Assembly (NCBI RefSeq): GCF_014212355.1
Contig: NZ_JACKXD010000001.1
Coordinates: 1 to 64,000, forward strand
DNA: 64,000 nucleotides
Direction: 5' to 3'
DNA from: Halobellus ruber
GTDB lineage: Archaea > Halobacteriota > Halobacteria > Halobacteriales > Haloferacaceae
The translations under genes were made by a program, and so were the position numbers. This document shows positions 25,640-34,533 of this stretch, piece after piece. The stretch's first letter is position 1. Each line of letters begins with the position of its first letter. The notes beneath the pieces were generated by a model. The model made no database searches. It saw only the letters and a program-made list of their open reading frames with translations, and had not been told where the DNA came from.

Positions 25640-26988
25640 TCAATATATCCCAGTTCACGCAGCCGTTCCCGCGTCTCCTGTGTCATCTCGTCGTCGCCGT
25701 CGACGGCTGCGACCTCGCCGGACAACTGTCCCCGAAGTGCCTCTTCGAGAAATTCCGGATGCTCACCCCACCGATTCTCCCGTTCAAGTGGATCGTCCGG
25801 CCGATAGTACGCCTCCCAACTCCCCTCAGGGAACGACTTCGCTCCCCAGTCTCCTTCGGGATGATACAGGACCTTCCATTCCTCACCGACGGCGGCCGCG
25901 GTCCGACGGTCCGAATCGAGAATATTCTGAACAGTAACATAATCTCGATCCATACGCTCCTCCCCCAACAATGACGGACGATTGGCTATCCGGCGGTCGC
26001 TACCCGCAAGGTCGAGAATCGTGCTGCCCAAGTCTAGTAGCGTCGTTGGGCCTAATATTCGGCCTGTCTCACCCACGTTTTTCATCACGAGTGGGACGCG
26101 CGTAACTGTATCGTACATCAACGGTCGATGCCCGTAATTACCGTGTTCGCCGAGTTCGTCGCCGTGGTCGCTGTGTATAATCAGCGGGGCCTCATCGTAC
26201 CCCGACTCCTCAAGCTCAGTTTCGAGTTGGCGAACGAATTCGTCGGCGTATCGAATCGTATTGTCGTACGCGTTAACAATCGACGGACGGCGTTCCCCGA
26301 CGAGGTTCCGATACCGACGCATTGCGTAGTTGAGCGCGTACGTAGTCCGAACGCCAGGCTGATTCCACTCGTGGTACTCCGGCGGTGCGTACCACGGATG
26401 GTGCGTATCGATAAGAAGAATCCACAAAAAGAACGGTTCCGGAGCAGTGTCAATGAACTCCCGGATATCGTCCCACATTGCTTCCCACCTAGCGGGCAAC
26501 TCTCCCTGAACGGTACGTTTGAGATCGACAACGAAGTTAGCTACACCCAGTTCGTCGAGGGTGTCGTACAGTTTGCTCCGCCAGCCGGATTCGGTATCGT
26601 TGTCCTCTACCCAGAGGTGATCCTCGTACTCGTCCCACCCACGATTCCACCCGAAATGACCGCTCATCAAGGCGTTATAATGAAAGCCGCCGGTGTAGTA
26701 CCCTTCTTCGGAGAGCAGCTCCGGCAGCATAACCCTATCCTCGTTCGCTTTCTGCCAATGTTTCGGATTGGGCTCCTCCATACTCCCTGATCCGTGTTCA
26801 CCCGTGAACATTCCGGTAAAACTCGCAGGTGTGCCGACCGCCGGTACCTGCACATCCTCGAACAGAAGCCCATCCGCGGCGATCTCACTCAGGCGTGGTG
26901 CCGTATTACGCTCGTACCCGTATATGTGCAGGTGATCCGCACGGACGCTATCCCACGAAACCAGGATGATGTTTTGATCGTCAGTCAT
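25636..26988 (-). CDS. Sulfatase-fold protein with Thr at the nucleophile position
   Basis: 450 residues from ATG 26988 (MTDDQNIILVSWDSVRADHL). Metal motifs are SWDSVRADHLHIYGYERNTAP and IIHSDHGDELGEHGNYGH, with ILLIDTHHPWYAPPEYHEW between. The nucleophile turn is VGTPASFTGMFTG: Thr53 sits where sulfatases have the modified Cys, so formylglycine chemistry is not expected. It overlaps the preceding glycosyltransferase by 8 bases (ATGACTGA) and the following DAC-type gene by 4, forming a tight three-gene minus-strand operon. It probably acts on the same glycan as that glycosyltransferase. Confidence 0.76.
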   Translation of the reverse strand: MTDDQNIILVSWDSVRADHLHIYGYERNTAPRLSEIAADGLLFEDVQVPAVGTPASFTGMFTGEHGSGSMEEPNPKHWQKANEDRVMLPELLSEEGYYTGGFHYNALMSGHFGWNRGWDEYEDHLWVEDNDTESGWRSKLYDTLDELGVANFVVDLKRTVQGELPARWEAMWDDIREFIDTAPEPFFLWILLIDTHHPWYAPPEYHEWNQPGVRTTYALNYAMRRYRNLVGERRPSIVNAYDNTIRYADEFVRQLETELEESGYDEAPLIIHSDHGDELGEHGNYGHRPLMYDTVTRVPLVMKNVGETGRILGPTTLLDLGSTILDLAGSDRRIANRPSLLGEERMDRDYVTVQNILDSDRRTAAAVGEEWKVLYHPEGDWGAKSFPEGSWEAYYRPDDPLERENRWGEHPEFLEEALRGQLSGEVAAVDGDDEMTQETRERLRELGYIE

Positions 26989-27997
26989 TGATTGTACCCT
27001 CGAATCCGACATCACGGAGCAGGCGTGCGAACTCGAATCCGAACGTCTCTAACCCTTCCGATTCTCTGAATCCGACCCCAAGTTGATCTGCTCGCTGTGC
27101 CAACTCTTCTCTGATTTCCGGAGACAATTTAAAATACCAGCGGATCGCGCGGGCAAGATCTTCAGCCGTTGGATCTGCGATGAGGCGGCCGTCGATTCCC
27201 CTGATAAGTGTCGCTGTTCCGATTCGCGATGTCACGACGACGGGAAGACCGGCGCAAAGCCCTTCGAGCGTGATGACCGGAAATGCCCCCACCGGTGCAG
27301 GGAACACGATGAGCGCCGCCGATCGAAACAGTTCGTATAGTTTCTCTTCGGAGACGAACCCGTGTGAATGAATGTTCCCCTGCTCGGTGATCTGTTCAGT
27401 ATCAGGACCAGCGAAATCAACACGCACATCCGCATCAACCCTCGAAATTGCATCCAGAAGTATATCCTGTCCGTTCTTCGAGCGGTACTTTCCGACACAG
27501 AGGATCCGGTTCCCTTCTGGGGTTGTATCAAGTCCGCGGAGTCGTTCGTATCTATCAGACTGTACAAACGGATGAATAATGCGCACTGGGCCTCCGGAAT
27601 ATCTCTGGGCCAGCGTCGCTATCCGCTCGCTGACAGCAAGTGTTCCATCTACAAAGGGTAACGATACACGGTGTGCGAGTCTACTCTTCGTTGTCCGCCC
27701 GGGAAGAGGATCCAATAGGTCATCGTACGTTGAGTCGGCCCCCAATGCGATGATTGGCCCGGTTTCGCTCAGAAACTTCGTCGCAATACCCTCAAGTAGT
27801 GGCACTCCTCCCTCCAGAAGAACCGGCCGTCCCTCAAACGAGTGAGAATGAGCACCTTGCAAACGGCTTCGGATACCTTTGGTACGACACTTGATGAACT
27901 CGGCACCGACGAAATTCGCCATCTTCTCGTGGACTGGATGCGGATCAAAGTAGAGAAAGACTGGACGTGGTCTTACCGTGATCCCTCGGCCAGTCAT
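26981..27997 (-). CDS. GT4-family glycosyltransferase (GT-B fold)
   Basis: 338 residues from ATG 27997 (MTGRGITVRPRPVFLYFDPH); the open frame reaches 33 codons further up but without family character. ILCVGKYRSKNGQDILLDAI and the C-terminal VFPAPVGAFPVITLEGLCAGLPVVVT (E-X7-E region) are typical of GT4. It heads the operon with the sulfatase-fold genes; stop and start codons overlap. The N-terminal glycine loop is less standard than in other family members, so the acceptor may be unusual. Sugar specificity is unknown. Confidence 0.78.
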   Translation of the reverse strand: MTGRGITVRPRPVFLYFDPHPVHEKMANFVGAEFIKCRTKGIRSRLQGAHSHSFEGRPVLLEGGVPLLEGIATKFLSETGPIIALGADSTYDDLLDPLPGRTTKSRLAHRVSLPFVDGTLAVSERIATLAQRYSGGPVRIIHPFVQSDRYERLRGLDTTPEGNRILCVGKYRSKNGQDILLDAISRVDADVRVDFAGPDTEQITEQGNIHSHGFVSEEKLYELFRSAALIVFPAPVGAFPVITLEGLCAGLPVVVTSRIGTATLIRGIDGRLIADPTAEDLARAIRWYFKLSPEIREELAQRADQLGVGFRESEGLETFGFEFARLLRDVGFEGTIND

Positions 27998-28443
27998 CGC
28001 ATTATCAACACGGACGTGAACGGCCGATAAGAATACGTCGATTTGGTGTATATGGATGTGTTCCCATATGATGGCCTGAGAACTGAACGACGACATCCCT
28101 ACTACCGCATCCTATGATCTAACCGTCCTTCATCCGCAGCAAATATTAGATGAAACCTCCGATTACATCAAAATCCAATGTTAAGCCGTTGAAATTATCA
28201 ACAGCCATCACTGATACTGACCGGGAGCGAAGAGAATTCACCGTACACTACCACAGGCAGGACCAGCCAATTATCGGTCGCTCAGCTGCAACCTGTAAGC
28301 ACTGTTCCGGATACGCCGGATCGAACCGTTCCCAAGCTTTCAAAATCACCAAGGTTAGACCGATGTTATTGCGTTTGCTCGCCATATCTGGGACTCAGTC
28401 CTAATCAGAACGCTTAGAACCGGCCGAGTCACCAACAAAAACA
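27998..28443. other. Divergent intergenic region, no gene seen
   Basis: AT-rich sequence between the start of the minus-strand GT4 operon and the plus-strand ASST-like gene. One short open frame (28150-28404) has poor coding character. It probably holds promoters for both sides, but no TATA box stands out clearly. Confidence 0.45.
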
Positions 28444-29781
28444 ATGATAGACAAAGAAGTACAGAAGACAATCCTCCGAATCTCGCTTGCACTGATGGTA
28501 GTTCCATCATTGGTATATGTTGGTTTGGACATTGGACTCGTTTCTGCCAGCAGCAGTTCACAGGATTCGAACTATCCCGGTACTATCTCCGAGTCGGAAC
28601 TTGAGGGGGCTACACTGATCGCTTCACAATCAGGTAGCCTCTCAGTTGCGTCAAAAGGTGGCACCATTATCGCTCGGATGTCTGCCCACGACGCGTATTT
28701 TGATGTGGATAGAGTCAAGCCGCTGGGGTCGGCGACCGTATTGTATGCTGCCGTCGATATAATTCCGAGGGACGAGTGTGGATGGCGATCGAAGTGCGTG
28801 CGAAACGTTGTCGAAACGTACAACCTCACGACCGGAGAAACCAAACTGCTCTACGAACAGACGATCCCTGACGAAACAGCGCCACAGTGGCACGATGCCG
28901 ACTACATTGGTGACGGTAAGATCGTGGTCGCCGATATGTCCCGAGATCGGGTTTTTATCGCTAACACAACCACAGGAATCATTACTTGGCAGTGGCAGGC
29001 TGGGCAAGCATTCGATCCTTCATCCGGTGGCGATAATCCACAGGACTGGACACATCTCAACGATGTCGAGGTACTACCGGGTGACCGAATAATGGTTTCA
29101 ATGCGAAACCAGGACCAGGTCATTTTTATTAACAAATCAGAGGGAGTTGACGACTCGTGGACATTGGGAGAGGACCGTGATCCCTCGGCAACTAACCGGA
29201 CACTGTATGCACAGCACAATCCTGATTACATCACCCCAGAGAACGGCGGGCCAGCGGTCCTCGTAGCCGACAGTGAGCAAGACAGAATCGTAGAATTCCA
29301 ACGTACTGAATCAGGGTGGACGCAAACTTGGGAATACGGCGTCAATCTCGGATGGCCACGTGATGCTGATCGACTTCCGAACGGCCACACCCTGATCACT
29401 GATAGTCATAACAAACGCGTGATCGAAATCAATGAACGAAACGAGATTGTTTGGCAAGCGAACGCACCTCTACCGTACGACGCTGAACGGATCGGGACCG
29501 GCCAGGAGAGTAGCGGTGGCGAATCGGCCGTTCGGCTGGGACTGTCTTCCGCCACAGAATCGTCCGCTGATGATTCACTCCTCGGACGAATCAAAGCTCT
29601 CGGCCGCCAGATATTCCCCGATAATATCGTAAACGCGATCTCATTCGTGAACTCAAAGTATCCAATCTCATTCACTGGAATGGCGGCGGCAGCCGTCAGT
29701 ATTCCCCTACTGTGTCTGTGGATGCTGCTTGAGTTCCGATGGTCAGACTATACAATTGTGCCACCAATCAAGCAGAAGTGA
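28444..29781 (+). CDS. Arylsulfotransferase (ASST)-like beta-propeller protein, short form
   Basis: 445 residues. A membrane helix lies at about 10-35 (ISLALMVVPSLVYVGLDIGL). The propeller has the same signatures as the longer paralogue at 1642-3726: DWTHLNDVEVLPGDRIMVS, YAQHNPDY, VLVADSEQDRIVEFQR and WPRDADRLPNGHTLITDSH. A C-terminal helix at about 405-425 (FTGMAAAAVSIPLLCLWMLL) ends with a short tail, in place of the multi-pass domain of the other protein. It should face outward. Conserved His residues match what ASST enzymes use for sulfate relay, but catalysis is not shown. It lies directly upstream of aglB on the same strand, suggesting a link to glycan sulfation. Confidence 0.7.
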   Translation: MIDKEVQKTILRISLALMVVPSLVYVGLDIGLVSASSSSQDSNYPGTISESELEGATLIASQSGSLSVASKGGTIIARMSAHDAYFDVDRVKPLGSATVLYAAVDIIPRDECGWRSKCVRNVVETYNLTTGETKLLYEQTIPDETAPQWHDADYIGDGKIVVADMSRDRVFIANTTTGIITWQWQAGQAFDPSSGGDNPQDWTHLNDVEVLPGDRIMVSMRNQDQVIFINKSEGVDDSWTLGEDRDPSATNRTLYAQHNPDYITPENGGPAVLVADSEQDRIVEFQRTESGWTQTWEYGVNLGWPRDADRLPNGHTLITDSHNKRVIEINERNEIVWQANAPLPYDAERIGTGQESSGGESAVRLGLSSATESSADDSLLGRIKALGRQIFPDNIVNAISFVNSKYPISFTGMAAAAVSIPLLCLWMLLEFRWSDYTIVPPIKQK

Positions 29782-29948
29782 CGGTCCAATAAGATCACAC
29801 GGGCAAACCGCTGTCGTAAGTTGATATTTGATAAACAGGACATACAGATGATCTAATAATATCTAATTAGTCTAAACAGATCTAACCGACTGCGGTCATA
29901 GATCCGTCTTCACAAGGCTTATTCACCGCATCCAAGATTTCCACACTA

Positions 29949-32900
29949 ATGAGTGTAGACAGCGAACAGCGTGAGAAGGTGAACTCCCGATCTGTGTTGG
30001 ATCTCATCGAAGATTGGTACCACATCCCCGCTATTTTAGTTATATTTTTCACAATGGCGGCAATACGGCTCCAATCATATGATGACTTCATCCGCGACGG
30101 AGACGTATATTTCTCCGGCAACGACGCCTGGTACCACTACCGAGAAGTAACATACACTGTACAGAACTGGCCTTCTACGATGCCGTTCGATCCGTGGACG
30201 AACTATCCCTACGGAACCTTTGTTGGCCAGTTCGGGACGCTCTACGATCAGATCGTCGCAACAGCCGCACTCGTCGTAGGCCTTGGCTCTCCCTCCTCTG
30301 AACTCATCGCAAAGACGCTCCTCGTCGCGCCCGCGCTCGCCGGCGCACTCGCTGTTATTCCGGTCTATTTCATCGGAAAGCGGCTTTCCGGCCGAATCGC
30401 GGGACTCTTTGGCGCTGTCGTCCTTCTGCTTCTCCCAGGTTCGTTTCTGAGTCGCACCCTTGCCGGCGTCGCGGACCACAACGCGGTCGAACCGCTCGGA
30501 ATGGCCATTTCAATCGCCTGCTTCGTGATCGCGTTTCAAAAGGCCAGTGCGACATTGCCCGTCTGGGAAGTCGTCCGGGAGGAGTTCTTCGAGACCGGCA
30601 AGCTCTTGACTATCGAAGAACCGCTAAAGTGGAGCCTGCTCGCCGGGTTTCTCACCGGTATCTACATTTGGGTGTGGCCGCCGGCAGTATTCCTCGTCGG
30701 TATTCTCGGACTCTTCACTGTAGTCAAGATTGCCAGCGACGTCGTCAATCAACAGACACCGGAACCGACCGCCTTCGTTGTCACTGTGAGTATGCTCACC
30801 GTAGCGTTGATGTCGCTGATCACGCTTGACGATGTGGGGTTCAATACGACCATCCTTTCTCTGCTCCAACCGGTGGTCGCACTGAGCGTCGCTGGTGCAG
30901 CCGTGTTCCTCTCGTGGCTCGCACGCGCCTGGGAAGGTACTGATCTTGACAGTAATCTTTACCCCGGCGTAGTCGCCGGTCTCGGGGTCGTCGGTATCGC
31001 TATCCTTGCAGTTCTCCCGATCGGTCTCCTTGACCTGATCACTGGAAACCTTCTCCGTACCGTTGGCTTCTCTGCCAACGCTGCCACCCGCACTATCGGC
31101 GAAGCCCAACCCTTCATCGCCCCCTCCAGCCTCCGACGTTTCGGCGTCGAACCGGCCGGCCGCATCGCGATCGAGTACGGCCTCACCTTCTTCACTGGAC
31201 TCGCGGCGGCCGTCTGGCTCCACGCCCGCCCCCTCGTTGAAAAAGGCACCACGCGAGCCTACGGCTACATCGCGGGCTCGCTCGCCGTCATCGCGCTCAT
31301 CTTCCTCGTTCCGGCCGTCCTCGGCGGCATCGAATCCGTCATCGGCATCGACGAGCAGGTCGTCGGCCTCCTCGTCATCTCCGCGCTGATCGTCGGCGCG
31401 ACGTTCCTCGCCGACTACGACGCCGACAAGCTGTTCCTGATCGTGTGGGCCGTCTTCATCACTTCGATGGCGTTCACGCAGGTCCGCTTCAATTATTACC
31501 TCGCTCTCGTCGTCGCAGTCTTCAACGCGTATCTCTTCGGGGAGATCCTCCAGTGGATCAACCTCGACCGCTCGATCCGGGACATCGGCACCGACATCGA
31601 CGGCTACCAGGTGCTCGCAGTCGTCGCGACGGTCCTCCTCATCCTCGGCCCCGTGCTCACCGTACCGGTCGCCGTCGGAAACACACAGACGTCGACCGCG
31701 TGGGAGTCGGCCCAACCCGATGCGCCGGGCGTCGGCCCCGGCTCCGTCACCGTCTGGGACGAGTCCCTGAGCTGGATGCAGGAGAACACCCCAAAGGAGG
31801 GGAACCTCGGCGGCGCGGGCAACGCCGATCAGTTCGAGTATTACGGCACCTACGAGCGGACTGAGGACTTCGCGTACCCCGACGGGACCTACGGCGTCCA
31901 ATCGTGGTGGGACTACGGCCACTGGATCACCGTCCAGGGTCACAGGATCCCCAACGCGAACCCCTTCCAGGAGGGTGCCACCGCCGCGGCGAACTTCCTG
32001 CTTGCCCCCAACGAGACCCAATCGGAAACCGTCCTCACCGCCCAGAGCACCGAGGGCAACCGGACCCGCTACGTGATGGTCGACTGGCAGATGGCGACGC
32101 CGGGCTCGAAGTTCGGCGCGCCCACGGTGTTCTACGACGCCGAGGAGAACGTCTCCCGGCAGGACTTCCTCCGGACGCTGTACCGCTTCGACGACGCGAA
32201 CCAGGGCCGCTTCGTGGGCACGACGACGCTCCGCACGCAGCGGTTCTACAACAGCACGATGACGAAGCTGTACTACTACCACGGCAGCGCCCGGAGTCCC
32301 TCGCCGATCGTGGTCGACTGGGCGCCCCGCCAGGTCCAGACGGGCGCCGGCGAGGCTGTGACGCTCGATGCGAACCCCCGGGGCCAGGGCAGCTTCGTCC
32401 GCACGTTCGACAATATGAGCGCCGCCCGCGAGTACGTCGCGGAGGACGGCACCGCCCAGGTCGGCGGCGTCGGCTCCTTCCCCGCCGAGCGCGTCGAGGC
32501 GCTGGAACACTACCGCCTCGTCCAGGTGAGCGAGACGTCCGCGAACCGCCAGATCCTCCGGACGGTCGGCCGCAACGCACAGATCGCGGGGGCGAACCCG
32601 CGGGCGGTGGTGCCCTCCAGTCCCGCGTGGGTGAAGACCTTCGAGCGGGTGCCCGGCGCGACCGTGTCGGGCAGCGGCGCCCCGCCGAACGCCACGGTGA
32701 CCGCGAGCGCGGAACTCCGGATCCCGAACACCAACTCCACGTTCACCTACACCCAGCGGGCCGAAACCGACGCGAACGGCGACTTCGAGCTGACGCTGCC
32801 GTACGCAACCACCGGCTACGACGAGTACGGCCCCGACAACGGGTACACGAACGTGAGCGTGCGCGCGACCGGCCCCTACACGGTCTCGACGCCCGCGACG

Positions 32901-33137
32901 CTCGGCGACAACGGGTCGATCGTCGCCTACCGGGCGAACCTCTCGGTCCCGGAGGGCGAGGTCAACGGTGACGCGGACGGCGAGATCAGCGTCGAACTCG
33001 AACGCACCGAGCAGGAACTGACGCTCGGCGGCGGTGGGGACTCCGGCGGCGACTCGGGGAGTTCGGACGGCTCGGGCGGGGAGACCCAGTCATTGCGCGA
33101 GCCGGTGGTCGCGGGCGACGCAGCGCGGGCGGCGTAG
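29949..33137 (+). CDS. aglB: Dolichyl-phosphooligosaccharide-protein glycotransferase AglB
   Basis: 1062 residues of the STT3 family: the catalytic subunit that transfers lipid-linked glycan to Asn-X-Ser/Thr on secreted proteins such as the S-layer. About 13 membrane helices fill roughly the first 600 residues. An early external loop holds the first acidic site (GNDAWYHYREVTYTVQNWPS). The signature WWDYG lies at residues 653-657, followed by a large soluble outer domain. The C-terminus is a Gly/Ser/Glu-rich tail. The gene is AT-richer with mixed codon use at the 5' end and very GC-rich from about 31.1 kb on. This is not expected in a single-history gene and suggests recombination inside it. 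Confidence 0.92.
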   Translation: MSVDSEQREKVNSRSVLDLIEDWYHIPAILVIFFTMAAIRLQSYDDFIRDGDVYFSGNDAWYHYREVTYTVQNWPSTMPFDPWTNYPYGTFVGQFGTLYDQIVATAALVVGLGSPSSELIAKTLLVAPALAGALAVIPVYFIGKRLSGRIAGLFGAVVLLLLPGSFLSRTLAGVADHNAVEPLGMAISIACFVIAFQKASATLPVWEVVREEFFETGKLLTIEEPLKWSLLAGFLTGIYIWVWPPAVFLVGILGLFTVVKIASDVVNQQTPEPTAFVVTVSMLTVALMSLITLDDVGFNTTILSLLQPVVALSVAGAAVFLSWLARAWEGTDLDSNLYPGVVAGLGVVGIAILAVLPIGLLDLITGNLLRTVGFSANAATRTIGEAQPFIAPSSLRRFGVEPAGRIAIEYGLTFFTGLAAAVWLHARPLVEKGTTRAYGYIAGSLAVIALIFLVPAVLGGIESVIGIDEQVVGLLVISALIVGATFLADYDADKLFLIVWAVFITSMAFTQVRFNYYLALVVAVFNAYLFGEILQWINLDRSIRDIGTDIDGYQVLAVVATVLLILGPVLTVPVAVGNTQTSTAWESAQPDAPGVGPGSVTVWDESLSWMQENTPKEGNLGGAGNADQFEYYGTYERTEDFAYPDGTYGVQSWWDYGHWITVQGHRIPNANPFQEGATAAANFLLAPNETQSETVLTAQSTEGNRTRYVMVDWQMATPGSKFGAPTVFYDAEENVSRQDFLRTLYRFDDANQGRFVGTTTLRTQRFYNSTMTKLYYYHGSARSPSPIVVDWAPRQVQTGAGEAVTLDANPRGQGSFVRTFDNMSAAREYVAEDGTAQVGGVGSFPAERVEALEHYRLVQVSETSANRQILRTVGRNAQIAGANPRAVVPSSPAWVKTFERVPGATVSGSGAPPNATVTASAELRIPNTNSTFTYTQRAETDANGDFELTLPYATTGYDEYGPDNGYTNVSVRATGPYTVSTPATLGDNGSIVAYRANLSVPEGEVNGDADGEISVELERTEQELTLGGGGDSGGDSGSSDGSGGETQSLREPVVAGDAARAA

Positions 33138-33198
33138 CGAAGCGGTCTCCGATCAGTCTCCGGAAACACTCAACTGCCATCGGAACCAACGCAATCCC

Positions 33199-33330
33199 GT
33201 GACAGTGGATTACTCTCTTACTGACTTTGCGAACGACGCTGCCGAGTTCGATCTCGATTTCAGCGTCAAAGACGCCACCGATGGATCGGTTGAGGTAGTC
33301 GATCCTGAGGTCCGCTGGACACTCGAATAG
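33199..33330 (+). CDS. Small hypothetical protein, 43 aa
   Basis: From a GTG at 33199 (a second GTG lies two codons later) to TAG at 33328-33330. The product is acidic (DYSLTDFANDAAEFDLDF, then SVKDATDGSVEVVDPEVRWT) and uses haloarchaeal codons. It is only 61 bases beyond aglB. It may be a small protein or the tail of a decayed gene. No family recognised. Confidence 0.35.
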   Translation: MTVDYSLTDFANDAAEFDLDFSVKDATDGSVEVVDPEVRWTLE

Positions 33331-33392
33331 GCACAGGTCGGCTCCGGGACTGATTCCCCACCCGAGTGAGTCCTGCTTCTCCGATCACACTC

Positions 33393-34472
33393 TCACGCCT
33401 GAATCGACACCTCGCCCATCTCCAGAAACGCCGTCTCGTAGCCGTCGTGCCGCGCCACCTGCGGCGGCACCGTCGTTTCGATCACGACCTCGTCGCCCTC
33501 GCGCACGCCCGGCATCGACGCGCCGTAGTGGTACCCGATCTCCGAATCCAACCCGCTCGAAAGCGCCGACTCCCACACGCTCCCCCCGTCGCGCCGGAGC
33601 GTCGCCGCAAGCCCCATCATCGGGAGCACGATCCCGTTGTGGGGCGTCCGCGCGGAGACGTAGAGGTACGGATCCGAACCGAAGCGGTCGTCTTCGGTAT
33701 CGAGGACGAACACCTCGAAGACCGCGTCGCCGGCGGTGCCGCGTCCCAGGTGCTGCCCCGGAAGCGACTCCACGGCCGGTGCGCGCCCGACCGGCACGCC
33801 CTCCATCTCCATCGGCGCGACCGCGCCGCGCTCGCCCGCGTTCTCCGGCCGCGATAGCGACACCTCGTGGAGTTCCTGGGTGTCGAACGCGAAGTCGATC
33901 CTCGCGGTCGCGGGCGACTCGAACGCCCCAGCGTACGCACCGGTCCGGCGGAGCGACACGCCGCCGACCTGCACCCGTGCCTCGTACTCCCCTTCGCCGT
34001 CGAGGACGTAGTTCGAGCCATAGTGCAGCCCCATCGTCTGCGAAAGCATCGGGTACGCGACCTCCTGGGTGACGAGGCCGTTCCCGTTTCGGATCTCGAT
34101 CGTCACCCCGGAGTTCAGCGGGAGCACTCTCCCAGTGTCGGTGTCCCACAGCGACACCATCAGGTGAACGTCGTCGTCGGCTTCGACCACCGTCTTCGTC
34201 AGGTCGGCCCCCGACAGCGTCCAGAAGCGGTGGGGATACGAGTACGTCAGCGCCACGCCGTACCGGCCGGCGGTCGTCCGGCCGTAGGTTCCCATCCCTT
34301 CGGTCACGGCAGGAACGTACACCGCCTCGGGGCGGTCCTCCACCAGCGGCGGGTCGCGCCACGCCGACTGCCGGCTGAATCCGAGCGCGCCGAGACACCC
34401 CGCACTCGCGGCAAGGCCGCCGGCCGCGACGCTCCCGAGGAACGCACGCCTCGTGGTGGTCGGCGGAGTCAT
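33393..34472 (-). CDS. Tat-exported lipoprotein, P19/Tpd-like (possible iron binding)
   Basis: 359 residues. The N-terminus TTRRAFLGSVAAGGLAASAGC has a twin-Arg signal and a lipobox Cys at about position 26, so it should be anchored outside the membrane. Residues 85-175 contain VHLMVSLWDTDTGRVLPLNS, then YPMLSQTMGLHYGSNYVLDG, which resembles the P19/Tpd iron-binding periplasmic proteins with Met and His ligands. The second half looks like a related beta domain. No transporter partner is adjacent. The next gene upstream encodes a chemotaxis transducer, 61 bases away on the same strand. The iron link is from family resemblance only. Confidence 0.62.
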   Translation of the reverse strand: MTPPTTTRRAFLGSVAAGGLAASAGCLGALGFSRQSAWRDPPLVEDRPEAVYVPAVTEGMGTYGRTTAGRYGVALTYSYPHRFWTLSGADLTKTVVEADDDVHLMVSLWDTDTGRVLPLNSGVTIEIRNGNGLVTQEVAYPMLSQTMGLHYGSNYVLDGEGEYEARVQVGGVSLRRTGAYAGAFESPATARIDFAFDTQELHEVSLSRPENAGERGAVAPMEMEGVPVGRAPAVESLPGQHLGRGTAGDAVFEVFVLDTEDDRFGSDPYLYVSARTPHNGIVLPMMGLAATLRRDGGSVWESALSSGLDSEIGYHYGASMPGVREGDEVVIETTVPPQVARHDGYETAFLEMGEVSIQA

Positions 34473-34533
34473 CGGCGAAAAGTCGGGGCTCGACGGTGAT
34501 GACGGTTGCGACCCCCGGCCGGAGGCTGCCCCG

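Noticed and set aside
28150-28404. 84-codon open frame in the intergenic region before the short ASST-like gene
   Set aside because: Basic, low-acid composition and no resemblance to known proteins; likely chance.
30624-32510. Long open frame (628 codons) on the strand opposite aglB
   Set aside because: It is antisense to the WWDYG-containing AglB frame in high-GC DNA, where opposite-strand frames stay open by chance. Its product is arginine- and glutamate-rich low-complexity sequence without a known fold.
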